64,000 bases of DNA from Cristatella mucedo (lineage: Eukaryota > Bryozoa > Phylactolaemata > Cristatellidae), in NCBI GenBank assembly GCA_009760855.2, contig WPIO01000017.1, positions 3,958,501-4,022,500 on the forward strand. Direction: 5' to 3'. Below, piece by piece: positions 11,079-23,545 of this stretch. The stretch's first letter is position 1, and each line of letters begins with the position of its first letter. The notes beneath the pieces were generated by a model, which did not search any database, was not told where the DNA came from, and was given only the letters and a program-made list of their open reading frames with translations. A program made the translations under genes and the position numbers.

Positions 11079-12682
11079 GAGCCTCCCCGTCAATGACGCA
11101 TGCCGGTGAGGCGAAGATGTAGCTCAGCCATGACATAAGGGAACTATGGCTCTCTCCCTCTTTGACAACCTTCGCTAACACTCAGCTGATGTTCATGCAT
11201 CGGCGGTGCGGTTCGTTCTAGTCGACTAGCCACTGCAGCCGATGCTGCCCGTTGGCGCTGTCTTTTGCTGACGATCGGTATATGGTAGCGATGTGAATCG
11301 CCCCCTCATCACGTTCAGCGGCTCTGCGGTCGCTATGGGAACTCCCGATGCGAAACAGCCTGGCTAACATGGCTATATCATATAAGCTTTCGTTAATCTC
11401 TGGTCGTTGCACTGTCAGAACAAGCAGCTTCTGTTTCGGGTTGCCTTCGCATGCCATCTCAATGGATGGCTCTTGTTGGTGCCAGCTGTGAATAGCCTCT
11501 TCTGTCCTGCCTAGCATGAGAGGATGAAGTGGTTTTGCTAACTGGGTAAAGGTAGGCGTGGCTTGAGCAGCTGCAGACATGCCTCCCAATGGCCACTGTT
11601 CTGCGAGTCGGCTCATTTATTCTTGACGATTAATTTGCCAGTGCAGGAGAAGAAAAAAGAGGTCTGATCAGGCTAACGGTAGGTAGAGAGAGTATCTTGT
11701 GTGGTGAGAGGGTCAATAGTTTTTCCATAACGAGTGCTTATGTAGGTCAGACGTGGCTCACCTGTACTGGGCTGACGTCACCGATGAGCTAGCAATTCAG
11801 TTAGGTGGCCAGTGTGCAGCCGAGCAGACATCGCAGAGGGGCAGGCGATTAAGTTGGGTAACCAGATGTTGGTTCAACTGCTGCAGGCCCAGGACAGGTT
11901 CTGCTGCAGTCAGAACTTGGCCCCATATACAAAAGGCAGTGGAAGGTAGGCAATTAAATGTAACGATGCAGTCCAATTAAAGCGAATGAGCAGCAACGGT
12001 TGGTAGCCCGGCAGTGCCGTGTCAATGAGGCAGACTCCTAAAAGCGTGGCAATGCGATTCTGCCGAGGCCGACTTGGGAGTAAGCTTAGCCTGGGCCTGC
12101 CTTGAGCAGTGAGACCGATCGGCTGCTTAGAGCTTGTAGGACGTCGGCATCGATGGGCGTCACGGATGTTATGGATGATACAGCTGAGCTTCAGACAAGT
12201 GATGAGCATCAGGCGAAAGAACTAGTAAGTGATGAAGATTTAATGCTCGCTTGAACAAACGGACGGTTAGTGGGTCGTGACGTCGGTGAGAGTCGAGCGT
12301 AGCTGACCTGTACACGGCTGCCGTGACAGATGGGCAGGCGTCTAGGATGGGTAGTCAGCGTTTGCTAAAAATAGAAAGCTGGGCCCGGAAGGCTCCTTGC
12401 CCAGCAGACTTATAAAGCCCCTTCTAAACAAATTGTAGCCCCCCTTTGGAGAATCGCCGTTGAAGCTACGAGCCTACGGCATGCAGCCCAGACTTGAGGC
12501 TCGTAGGCCACTTCCGACACGTTGCTCCGTCCCCGATATCGATTGACCCTGAAGCTTAGCTCCAAAATCAAGCCACCGAGAAACCATCATAGACTCATTC
12601 AACCGAAAAAGAAAACATTACCCTGTTGAAAGAGCCCGAAGCCTCGCACCGAAGGGTCAATAAGCCTCTCTAAAACATGCTA
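11079..12682. other. Unassigned; possible LTR-element polyprotein relic at 11218-11616
   Basis: The minus-strand 132-residue frame (11616 to 11218) contains 'FTQLAKPLHPLM', resembling the conserved 'xxLAKPLHxLT' segment downstream of Gypsy reverse transcriptases. The rest of the frame has no clear support and no LTRs were seen. Beyond this I see no gene. No obvious polyadenylation hexamer for GFOD was found within 500 bp of its stop. Confidence 0.3.
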
Positions 12683-15475
12683 AAAATAATAATAATAATT
12701 CACTTGATAAAGCGCCCTCAGAGAACTTAATCTCTCTCTAGGCGCTTTACATTTGCTGTAAAGTGAAATGCAATTGAATGGTAAGTAAAATCATGCTTGA
12801 AAAACAAACGAAATGAATAATATGGTTAGGGGTGACATGCACAGGGTCAGCATGCAAATGTGGTTAGTGGCAGCATGCACAGTGTCAGCACCCATAAGCA
12901 CATCAAGGACGAATCACAGAGACCCACTAAATGCTGTCCTAAATAGTTGTTTTTTTAGGTTCCTTTTAAATGTGGTCAGGTCAGGTGATGTTCTGACGCA
13001 GGTCGGGAGGGAGTTCCAGGCTTTGGGAGCATATGAACTAAATGCACGGTCTCCAAAGGATTTAAGGTTTGTACGAGGTATTGGTAGACTGTTGGATTCC
13101 GAAAAGCAGGTGGTACGATGCTTGGCCTGATGGGGTAGTATATCTGAGAGATAGGCTGGAGCCATGGAATGAAGGGACCTAAAAGTGAGCGACAAAACCT
13201 TGAAGTCAATCCATTGCTTGACTGGTAGCCAGTGTAGGTCGGCGAGAAGTGGAGTAATGTGGCAACTGCGACGCTCACGGCAGACAAGTCTAGCTGCAGA
13301 GTTTTGCACCAGCTGCAATCGCCTGATCGCACATGCTGGTAGGCCAGTAAGCAGTGAGTTGCAGAAGTCGAGACGGGATGTCACGAATGCATGGACCAAC
13401 TTAGATGTGGTATCTTTATCTAAACAAGCTCGAATTTTAGCAATGTTATGAAGCTGAAAATAGGCGGATTTGATTGTGGAGCTGATATGGTCGTCTAACG
13501 AGAGGTCGCTTTGGAATATGACACCTAGATTTCGAACTGATTCAACTGGAGATATGCTGGCAGAGCCAATTCTGAGAGTCAGCCTGTCCAATCTCTGGAT
13601 CACACTGGGTTTGCCCATAACTAGTAAGTTAGTTTTATCATCGTTAAGTTTTAGAAAATTTGCTGGCATCTATGTGCGGATGTCATCAATGCATGCAGCT
13701 AGTGAGTTGAGAGAATTTGAGGTGCTCGAAGGCTGGGAGGGATCAAAGCAAAGGTACAACTGAGTGTCATCCGCATAGAAGTGAAAGCCTAGATTGTGCT
13801 TGGCAATCACATCAGCAAGAGGCAGAGTATAAACCGTGAAAAGAACCGGACCTAGCACTGAGCCCTGAGGTACTCCATATTTCAGAGGTACTTCAGATGA
13901 TCTTTGTCCATTCACGTGAATACTCTGGAGTCTCCCACTGAGGTAGGACCTGAACCACTGCAGAGCAGTGCCAGTGATGCCCAGGCGAGATGAGAGGCGC
14001 TCTAGAAGAACTTTGTGATCGATGGTATCAAAAGCTGCCGAAAGATCAAGCAAAACAAGCAGAGACACTCTACCCATGTCTGCATTCCTAAGTAGGTCGT
14101 TGTATACCCGAAGCAATGCTGACTCTGTGGAGTGATTAGCTCTAAAGCCAGACTGGAACTTACTAGCAAGGTGTGAGGTTTCGATATGTGAGTTCAGCTG
14201 GTCCGCCACGACCCGTTCCAGTGTCTTTGATAGGAATGGTAGAAGGGAAACTGGGCGGTAGTTGCTCAAGTTCTCTTGGTCAAGTGTAGCTTTCTTGAAA
14301 AGTGGCCTGACTACAGCTTTCTTGAAAGGTGCTGGGACATGACCTGAGGCTAATGACATATTAATTATGTTAGTTATGCATGGCAGCAGCAGATCAATGC
14401 AACATAGGAGCAGGACAGTGGGAATAGGATCCAGAGGACTTGTTGTCTTCTTTGATTGAGATACGAACTTTAGGACTAGATCACTAGTGACCTGCTTAAA
14501 TGCAGACATTGAGGTGCAGCCAGGAACCGAGGAACAGCATTCTAGTGGGGAGGTTGTCATCGCAGGGATGGATTCCCTGATCTTGTCTATCTTCTGCACA
14601 AAGAATCGAGAGAAGCGATCGGCTAGATCATCATTAGGATCATCAGGTAAGGAGCTAATCTGGGAACGGTTGAGGAGATGGTTTATTGTCGACATCAGCA
14701 TTTTTGGATTGTGCATCTGCGATTCAACAATGTTTTTATAAAAGCTAGACTTGGCCTTTGTTAGGATCGATTGGTACGACCTATAGTAGTCTTCATATAC
14801 CTGTCGATGGACAGTTAGTCCGGATCTTTTGTATGCTTTTTCAAGCTTTCGTTTCGTTTAGTAGACTTGGCTAGTTTAATGTCTGCGGTAAACCATAGGC
14901 CGTCTGGGCGGGGGCGAACAGTGCGCTTTGTCAGAGGGGCAAACTCGTCTAGCGTGTCAGCCAGTGTCGTGTTGAAGCTATCTACCAATGATGACAGATC
15001 GGAGGGAGGATTGAGCAGCAGAGGTGAAGCAGATATTCTCGCACGGACAGCATCGATGTCAAGGGTCTTGAGGTTTCGTGGTTCACAGGTTATTTTAGAG
15101 GAGGATGTGGGCACACACTGTAGATTGAATGAGATCTGCATGTGGTCAGATAAGCAGGATTTGGTAATAATTGGTGATGACAAAGTGCAGTTGTATGAGA
15201 AGATCTGGTCGAGTGTGTGACCCTTGATGTGGGTAGGGCCATGCACATGAGCCACAAGAGACAATGAGTCAGTCAATGCACGAAATTCGGTGCTGAAAGC
15301 GTCAGATAAGTTATCAAAGTGAACGTTGAAATCACCCATTACGAGGAAGGCTCGATTTCTTGCACACAGAATCGAAATGAGATCGGAGAAATCTGAGATA
15401 AAGGAGGATTTGGTACCTGGTGTTCGATAGACTACTGCCACTATCGGTAGCTTGTTTTCGGGTGAGACCAAAAAG
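12683..15475 (-). mobile_element. LINE-A, longest copy: endonuclease, reverse transcriptase, 3' tail
   Basis: Read on the minus strand. (a) 15471-14815: C-terminal half of an apurinic-like endonuclease with 'VMGDFNVHFD', 'GPTHIKGHTLDQIF' and 'CLSDHMQISF'; its N-terminal half is missing, so the copy is 5'-truncated near 15471. (b) 14716-13670: reverse transcriptase with 'YRPVSLLPFLSKTLERVVAD', 'LLDLSAAFDTIDHKVLLERL', 'YGVPQGSVLGPVLF' and catalytic 'HFYADDTQLYLCFDP'. (c) 13669-12914: thumb and C-terminal region in the same frame, separated from (b) by one TAG codon at 13670-13672, where a conserved Trp is expected. A frameshift lies between (a) and (b). The 3' UTR ends with the family hairpin and TAA/ATT repeats at 12683-12745. 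Domain order fits the L2 clade. The element is inactive but young-looking. Confidence 0.93.
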
Positions 15476-16060
15476 AATAAAAAAGTTTAACGACTAAAAA
15501 TACGCAAGTACTCTTCAAAGAGGATGCAATAGTCCACCTGGATATGACATAATTGTACTGAAGATCCAGGCAGAAGATGTCACATGCAGAAGCAACCTTT
15601 CTAACCCCATTCCAAAAAAGTGCTCAAGTCCTGGAGAAAACTACTGAAATTCTCACGTCGAAGGCACGCCGAACAATCCAAGTCCTAACTGTTGCCCTTT
15701 CGAGGGCTCTGGTTAGTGGAGGGGCTAAAGCTTAAACCAATCTCTGTGGTTCGCGCTTGAGCACCACTCGGGCTGAATGTTGACCTCTTTCATCATAGGC
15801 GAGCACCTTAACCTCTGGGTCAAACCAATGTTAGCATCCTTAGTCGACCCTCGATAAATAACCGTGGGTCGTCGCTGTTTAGCTGACTGCAAAGCTGATT
15901 GAAAGTTAATTTTTCCAGCGATGCGATTCCTTAACCAGAGAATTCTAGAAGCTTTTGATCCCACCGAAAGAGAGCGACTCTGAACGCTGAAGGAGAGCCT
16001 CAAGAACCACCTATAGAGCATCCTAGTATGTCTATTGGCACCTTATAGAGAGAGAAAGAG

Positions 16061-16132
<72 letters not shown>

Positions 16133-17021
16133 CTATGCTCCAAAGGTATCCCAGCAGTCAAACTTTCAGAACCATTTGCTAAGCCTTGTGGTCTCACTCT
16201 GGAAGACTGGCAGCGATCTGGGAAGTGCTGCGAGCTTCCGAGGGGGAGTTAAAGGGGCATTCTCGGTAAAAGGAAGTGGCTTGAACGGGTGTGGAAACCA
16301 GACATCGCCGCTTTAGTGCCAGACCTATAGGAGAGGGCTTTAACCCTCTTAACCCTCTCTTCCTTCGCCCTTATTGCAACGGGGCTCAGGCATTGCAATT
16401 GGAACGGACGGTCACCTGTGGCAAAATATTACCAATGGCTTAACCAATGGCGCCGTTTGCTGGGGGGGGGGGGGTCAAAAGCAGCCGGTATACGAGAGTC
16501 GCATGAGTGATCGCCGTGCTGCAGGTCATGCATACTACTCCTAGCTGCAATCTGCTTATAGAGGCTTGCCTAGGAGACTCGGAGGCTTTTGTAGAGGCTT
16601 TGTAAGCGGTCAGACTATCCCTCCCATCTTAGGTTCGGCAATTTATTTGATAGTGACATCACCAAGAGTCGTCAACTAGAAGCCTTACAATAAATATTTT
16701 TTTCTATGTTTCTGGTCCTGGGCTCTCTCTATTTAGTCTTAAGGAGCAAGGGATCTACCATCATCCACGAACAAGATCGGTTGCACTGTTTTGAGGGGAT
16801 AAACACTGGCTGGACCAGCCGTCTGTCTCTGCTCTGTCTCGGACTGTCCCATCTCACGCTACTACACTACTACTCTACTACTCTACTCGACATTAATGAC
16901 CGACATGTATTGATTTTGGAGCGTATAGTGGGTAGAGTTTAAGCCAAGCTACCCCGAGCTACTGCCATCGGGTTTCGGCTGGAGCGACCGGTCACGGGGT
17001 CTGCATACTATGAGCTCCTGT
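15476..17021. other. Unassigned stretch with microsatellite
   Basis: No gene recognised. It contains a long GA microsatellite (separate entry) and a run of about 11 G near 16460-16472. The frames at 15725-16021 and 16706-16942 show no family resemblance. Confidence 0.5.
16047..16130 (+). repeat. (GA)n microsatellite
   Basis: About 84 bp of GA dinucleotide repeat, slightly imperfect in its first 20 bp (AAAG interruptions) and perfect thereafter. The frames reading poly-Arg-Glu and poly-Leu-Ser through it are artefacts. Confidence 0.95.
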
Positions 17022-17170
17022 GGCACCGAGCTGGTTTGGTCCAGCGGTTTAGGTACTTGTCCCGGCCAAGGTCTGGCTGAGGTCTTGGGCTCGAGCCCCG
17101 AGGCATATGTGAAGCGCCTGAATAGAGATTAAGTTCTCTTGGGGCGCTACACAAATGAATTATATTATTA
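17022..17170 (+). mobile_element. SINE-2 (tRNA head, LINE-like tail), best copy
   Basis: The tRNA-like head has 'ctggtttggtccagcggttt' (A-box region) and 'cttgggctcgagccccgagg' (B-box region). It is followed directly by 'gcatatgtgaagcgcctgaa' and a tail with the LINE-type hairpin 'AGAGATTAAGTTCTCT' inside AAGCGCC...GGGCGCT, then 'acacaaatgaattatatt'. The tail closely parallels the 3' ends of LINE-A and of the LINE at 22600-22680, as in SINEs mobilised by a partner LINE. Confidence 0.8.
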
Positions 17171-17807
17171 ATATTCTACTAGTGCTCAAGTAAGAATTCT
17201 CTACCTGAGCTTTTAGTGTGAGCAAATTTTGTGTCGGCTTTCAAAATTAATTTAAACATCGAGGTCAGGCTAAGGAACCTATGAGTGAGGCATTCGCTGC
17301 AACGACAGACATAACGAGGGCATTCATTAAAGAAACAATAAAATGGTCAGATAACCGAGATAAAACTATGATAATAACAACCTAGGCGTAAAAAATCACG
17401 CGAAATTTTAGTAACGTTGCACTACAATGCGGGCCCGGGTACTCGCTGACCTAGCTGTAAGCACAGCCTAGCTGGTGAGCATTGCTTACCGGCGAGCAAG
17501 GACTCAATACGGCTACCTGGGTTGGTTGTCAAGTGCTCGAATCTGACCAACAGTCGCTATATGCTTTTGACCACTCATAAGTGAGGCGTTCGCTGAGCCT
17601 TGACAGCGCCAAGCTCACGGCTTCTCTTTCTTCCTGCTTTATAATTGAGCCGCCGAGCACTCGGAGAGTCTGTGCGCTCGTATACTAAAAGTGATTGCCC
17701 ATCACTTCCGGTCCGTGGTTCAAAACTTTCTCATGGTCCGTGTCAAATAGCATAAATCTCGAGTGCACTGCGCAGAAAGTCTTAGGAATTTGGGAATACT
17801 AATGATA
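17171..17807. other. Unassigned stretch
   Basis: No gene, RNA or repeat recognised. Confidence 0.5.
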
Positions 17808-18500
17808 AAAATAATAATAACAATGCACTTGTAAAGCGCCCTCAGAGAACTCAATCTCTTTCTAGGTGCTTTACATTTGCTGCAAAGGGAAACGCCATTG
17901 AATGGTGAGTAATATCATGCTTGATAAACAACATGGATAACATGGTTAGGGGTGACATGCACAGGGTCAGCATGCAAGTGTGGTTAGTGGCAGCATGCAC
18001 AGTGTCATCACGCATAAGGACACGAAGGACGAATCACAGGAACCCACTAAACGCTGTCCTAAATAGGTGTGTTTTTAAGTTCTTTTTAAATGTGGTCAAG
18101 TCAGGGAATGTTCTGACGCAAGTCGGGAGTGAGTTCCAGGCTTTGGAAGTATACGAACTAAATGCGCGATCTCCAAAGGATTTAAGGTTTGTACGAGGTA
18201 TTGGTAAACTGTTTGATTCCGAAAAGCAGTTGGTACGATGCTTGGCCTGGTGGGGGAGTAGATCTGAGAGATAGGCTGGAGCCAAAGAATGAAGTGACCT
18301 AAAAGTGAGCGACAAAACCTTGAAGTCGATCTGTTGCTTGACTGGGAGCCAGTGCAGGTCGGTGAGAAGTGATGTGACGTGGCAACTGCGACGCTCACGA
18401 CAGACAAGCCTAGATGCGGAGTTTTGCATCAGCTGTAATCGCCTGATTGCACATGCCGGTAGGCCAGAAAGCAGCGAGTTACAGAAGTCAAGACGGGACT
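17808..18500 (-). mobile_element. LINE-A, RT C-terminal and 3' UTR fragment
   Basis: The minus strand encodes 'LVCRERRSCHVTSLLTDLHW', 'HSLAPAYLSDLLPHQAKHRT' and 'APKAWNSLPTCVRT'-like sequence ('TSKAWNSLPTCVRTFPDL') with an intact frame from 18429 to 18034. The family 3' UTR, hairpin and ATT-type tail follow at 17808. The 5' truncation is abrupt at about 18500 ('gaagtcaagacgggac'). Confidence 0.9.
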
Positions 18501-19589
18501 CGTATGGACACCGAAAGCCGCTTACGCTTAAAGTGGGCTATTGAATACTCACCTGCATAATATTCTCACTTAGTCCTTGAGGCTTAGGGGAATTACAGAA
18601 AAACTAAATTGCATTAAATTCCATTATGTTTGTTTCTACATAGGTGTTTCCACAAAGCAAGGGACGATAATTTTGTATAGCTCATTCTTAACTTACGTGG
18701 TTTTCGGGTTCGCTTGCGGTAGCCAGCAGGCTCAATCTTATGCTAAAAAAAGAGTAGAATAAAAATAGAAAAAAGAATAGAAGCTGAGTCAGATAGACAG
18801 TCGACAAAGAAAGTAACATTACTGTAGCAGCATACGGCTGGAAAGAAAGTGCCTTTATCGACCAGGAACGAAGATTTCGTTGTTGCATAAGCGTTGCAGC
18901 AGAAGCGAATTCCGCAGTTGAGGACCCGCAAAACATTTGCTTCCTTTCCCTTCAATGTTTGAGTTAAGAGGAGAATTCTGCATTATAAATTACTATTAGT
19001 TCATCTAAGCGTGTAAGATCTTAAGCAGTGACGGGCCTTGGGGGATACAGAACACACTTTTCTTTGAATCTACTGATCAGGCGGAAGTCGTGGGAGCTCC
19101 CTCAGAAAAGATGACCCACGACTGGATTTCCTAGAATTTAAGACCAACCTAGCAACCAGAATGATCGCCCGGTATAGAGACAACTTTTCTTTTTCGACCA
19201 AGCCAATACTCGATAATAGAATAATAATACAATAATAGACCAGTCGAAACAGCCTTGGGAGAAAATATGAGTAAGATCTTGAGCAAACCATTCACGTAAG
19301 TCGTCCCTTATTTTGAACAGGAGTCGAGCGTGATGACAAGCACGATGAGGTTGTCTGCCGAGTAGAATAATCAAGAGCCAAGTAGTCGATGAAGAAGACA
19401 CCTGAACTACAAGCACTTGACCGTGGTCGCACCAGGCGCTACCAATTAAGAGTGTACAACTTAGTCCGCCAGCGTGTAGCTGTCTATCCATTTGAAGCTG
19501 GATACAGTCCTCGCAGATTGTGATAGCCGATGCAGTGAGGTTAGATTATTCTCCACAGAAGTGCTGCATGCATAGAGAACAGCAATGAA
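18501..19589. other. Mostly unassigned; degenerate LINE-B 3' end at 18690-18960 (-)
   Basis: Between 18690 and 18960 the minus strand weakly follows the LINE-B 3' end ('...ggttcgcttgcggtagccag', 'gctgagtcagatagacagtc', 'gcagcatacggctggaaaga'). The rest, to 19589, shows no recognisable gene or repeat. Confidence 0.45.
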
Positions 19590-20934
19590 TTGAGAACGTC
19601 ACCTGCAAAACAATATTTTGAATCTCTGGTTCTCTGTACAACTTGTCGTAAGCTGCCGATGGTAGTGGTAATTTATCGTCCACCAGGTAGTAATTCTCTC
19701 CGTTGTTTGCACTATGAGTATGAACAATTATATATTTGTATAACGCCCACAGGGAGCTCAATTTCTTCCTAGGCACTTTTGTGTACGATTTAAAGAAAGC
19801 ATCGCCATCTTCTCATCTAGACGATTTTTATATCCACTTAGACAGCTGATCTGACCCAACATGCCCATGCTTTCTTCACTAACTGAGTCTGCCTCTGTGC
19901 TCACGATCAAGCCCTCTTAATGATAACAATATTTCTCACGGAATATCCTAAAAAATCTTGTCGTCATCACTTTCGGCACATCAGCCCACGTGCGGATTTA
20001 ATTCTTCCTGGAAAGAGTTTATATTTCGACATAAGAAATTATGTGTTAGTCAAGAAACTAAATCTCTTGACATCGATACTGTCTGCAGCAGCAGACTCTG
20101 CCATTCTTCTTTACCATCCCATCGTACTCCCCCCTCGATGCAACGCTACAACTCGACGCCAGCCAACATCATTGTTAAATTTGCACCTAGGACCAAAAGA
20201 CAGGTCCGTCCCAGCCGAGACGCCCTTGTTTTATGGCTGACAAGAAAAGAGCAAAGAACACTCAAAGTAGACTTGAGTAAGCCACCAAAAAGTCTCGGGA
20301 CTCACTATCCGGAGTTGGCATTTGAATATTATTGTAGGTCGTATCGATCAAATTCAGCTAAGGTTAAGTCCAAATTTTGTAGAGAAGTAAAGGAATCACG
20401 GAACAATAGCTCAAATATGTTAATGTCCACGATCGAACGTCTCCGTAATACCGCTCCCAAGCAAGCCCAGTGATCCCAGAGGTGACTTATCAGAACGTGT
20501 CTACGAGTACTTCGTAGGTAATACAGAACTGATTAGGGACTCCATCAACTCACTTCTTTCCCCGGAGGACCGCAGCCCACCGTCGCCTTCTTTCCCTGGA
20601 GGACCGTCATCGCCCTACTCTTCTCCTCACACCTCCTTCACATTTGTCTCTACTGAGTCGTTAAACTCTCTCGCTAAAATGACCGATGTCTTCTAGATCA
20701 TGTCCCAGCAGTTCCGCTTATGAGGCGCGTGGATCGGTTGCCGTTCAACGCAACACATATTGTGAAGAATGTCCCGGGTTACGGGTAAAGTCCCGTAACT
20801 TCGGAAACAGCCATTGTCAGGCCATTCTTTAAAAATCCTACCCTTGATGAAAATTTAATAACTTTTGTCCTGTCTCCCTTTTTGCATTCTTATCCAAGAC
20901 ACTTGAACGAGTGGCGGGTGACCTAGCAATTAAA

Positions 20935-21058
20935 CGGTTTGGTCCAGGGGTAGCAAACCAAGGTCGTGGGTTCGAGCCCTACGGCATATATAAAAAACCT
21001 GGACAGAGATCAAGATCTTTTCTGGCGCTACACAGATGAATTATACTTATTATTATGT
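20935..21058 (+). mobile_element. SINE-2 copy inside LINE-C
   Basis: The head 'aaacggtttggtccaggggt' and B-box region 'gtcgtgggttcgagccctac' are followed by a decayed LINE-like tail with 'ggcgctacacagatgaatta'. LINE coding sequence stops at about 20930 and resumes after 21180. Confidence 0.75.
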
Positions 21059-21061
21059 ATA

Positions 21062-21180
21062 ATCTCTATCCTGTTGATTACATTTGCCTTTTACAATATA
21101 TAATCTCTCTCCTGTTGATTTACATATGCCTCCAAGCTCGAGCCCACGACCTTGGTCGCTAAAGGCGAGCACCTTACCAG
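21062..21180 (-). mobile_element. SINE-2 copy, opposite orientation
   Basis: In reverse orientation the block 'tccaagctcgagcccacgac' followed by 'cttggtcgctaaaggcgagc' is the SINE-2 head. The tail 'tataatctctctcctgttga' precedes it. It adjoins the plus-strand SINE-2 tail to tail, giving an inverted pair within the LINE. Confidence 0.65.
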
Positions 21181-22680
21181 ATCTTGCTATCGAGTTCCAA
21201 TCGGGATCTCGAGCTATTTATTACACGGAGACTGCTAAGCATGTCTTTAAAAATGACCTTTGGAGCAATGCTGATCTGGTTAGGGCCTCTCTGCTGGTAC
21301 TTCTGAATATACTAGCAGCATTTGATACTATTAGCCACCAGATCCTTCTCATAATCCACATTTAAGTATCAATGGTACATTACTAAACTGGGTTAGGTCG
21401 TACCTCAGTGAGAGATATCAGATTGTAGATGTAATTGGCTGTCGGTCATCTGGGAAGCCCCTAAAGTATAGTGTACCTCAGAGTTCGATCTTAGGCCGCC
21501 TTCTTTTCATTATCTATAGCTCCTCTGGCCGATGTAATCGCAAAACACAGTCTTGGTTTCTTTTTTCAATCTGATGACACTCAGCTCTACCTATTCTTCG
21601 ACCCTTCTAAGCATACAAGAAATCTGACTCACTTACCTGCCTTGCAACCTGCATCGCTGATATTCGTACTTTGATAGCTACAGACTTTCTGAACCTGAAT
21701 GACGAAAAGATCACACTAATAGCTATGGGCTAACCTAGTGTCATTCGAAAGTTGGAAGGCCAAGCCTTCAAAATGGGATCACCACTCCCGTGACGTCTGC
21801 CTGCTATCTAGGTACAGCATTCCAAAATGACGTCATTAGATGAGCACATTTCTTCCACTGTCAAGTCGGCCCTTTTTTCAGCTAAAGAATATCGCAAAAA
21901 TCAGGGCCTACTTAGATAGAAGTGCGACAGCCAGACTTGTTCATGCGTTTATGACGTTGCGTCTAGACTGTTGCCATTCCAGGACTTCCCTGTATGCCAT
22001 TAATCGTCTGCAGCTGGTGCACAACTTAGCAGCTCGTCTGTTCTGTCGTCAGCGTAGCTGCTACATCACGCCGCTTCTTTCTGAGCTTACCTGGCTTCCT
22101 ATCAAGCATCGTATCGATTTTAAGATTCTCAATCTGGCTTACAGGTCACTTTACTCACTTGAAAAAGCCTACCCAGCCGACCTCCTTGCTCCTCCAGGGT
22201 GTTCTTGTACCACCCGCACATCAACAAGAACTCATATTGTTAACCCTTGCACTATACTGAAATCTTATGGTTAGGTAGCTTCCACCAAAAGTTTGGAACT
22301 CGCTTTCGGGTACGGACACTATCTACGATGACCCATGATTTTTAAAGTCTCGGCTTAAGACACATCTGTTCCGGTCAGCTTCCCCTTCACACGAACGGGT
22401 TTTTCTTTTTTGTTTATGTACTGGCATGCTTTGCATGCATACCAGTGGATGATTCAGAGTATATTACTAGCCGTAGGTCTTACTAACCGGTGGCTACAAT
22501 GGTAACTTCATAGTTGATTTCTGGCCAGTACATGATAATTGTTTACTTTTGCATGCTTGACACTGTGCACTGTCATTTAGCCTTAGTTATTGATTCTCTT
22601 GTAGCGATGGAAAACGCGTGGATAAAAATTTGAGCTCTCTTAGGCTGCTACACAATGACATGTTATTATCATTATTTTAA

Positions 22681-23545
22681 TCCAGAGTGATTACTGTTAG
22701 GGGCCGTGATGAACATCTATGGCTATAGTAAGTGCCAAGGTCATTAGTAGTTTGCAGAGCATCTTTTTCAAAATTTGTCAATTTTCCTTATGCAAGGCCA
22801 GCGCCTCTGCTACCCATGTCGAGCTTGCCTTTAATGCAGTGATGTACAGTATCAATCTTGGCTCCTCAGAATTGCTGAAAAGACATTTACATTAAGTAAA
22901 AAGTCCTTTGATTATCAATGAAAGCATGATGAATAAATTAAGCTATGCCATGCATATCATAATTTGCGACAAAACATATTGTCTAGGTACATACTGTCGT
23001 AATACTACTAGCCTCACGGTCTGAGCAGGGATAGTTGGTTCAGCCGAGCCGTTGGTGGCTCATCGAGGTGTAGTGTACATAGTGGTGCCACCTTCACCAA
23101 TGATCACGTACGTTCTGACCGAAAGGGTATGTTTCATAAACACTCACTTTGCCTACTCACAGAAAGGGCCTGCCGTGCCAAGCCTTATCATTTCTATGAA
23201 TTGTAATGCAGATGAAGCTGGTATGTCAAAAGTGCCACAGCATCGCTTGCAATCGGCCTGCAAGCCTAATTTACCACATGCATTTTAAAAAACAATACCG
23301 TACACAGGACTAAAGAACCAATTTCTCCATGCGTGAAACCAAATAGGCACTACATTTCACCAGGGAAGATGAGTATATGAGCATGAGACAACCAACATGA
23401 ATGGTCTTGCCAAGCTAATAAGAAAAAATTCCTGTTCTGCTGTATATTTGTGTGCAGTTAGTTAAGTTAGTTTGCAGATTATTTGGGCAACCTGTAACGT
23501 TTGGTTCAACATCGAAAGTTGGTTAAACATACCATCCTACATTTG
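22681..23545. other. Unassigned stretch
   Basis: No gene, RNA or repeat recognised; one short frame (23052-23288) without family resemblance. Confidence 0.5.

Larger units (their letters stand above)
19590..22680 (+). mobile_element. Old L2-type LINE (LINE-C), nearly full length, split by SINE-2 copies
   Basis: Fragmentary reading on the plus strand: endonuclease strand 'LPMVVVIYRPPGSN' (19655), 'APRTKRQVRPSRDALVLW' (20190), 'NMLMSTIERLRNT' (20415), 'LSKTLERV'-like (20890), 'LAIEFQSGSRAIYYTETAKH' (21185), 'LLVLLNILAAFDTISHQILL' (21293). A palm region follows with a damaged YADD, then 'NLAARLF' and 'TWLPIKHRIDFKIL' (22090). Many stops and indels. The 3' end (22610-22680) has 'AGCTCTCTTAGG...GCTACACAATGA', closer to the SINE-2 tail than LINE-A is. 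It is old and inactive. Confidence 0.8.

Noticed and set aside
16000..16316. Arg-Glu and Leu-Ser repeat proteins
   Set aside because: Translation of the GA microsatellite.
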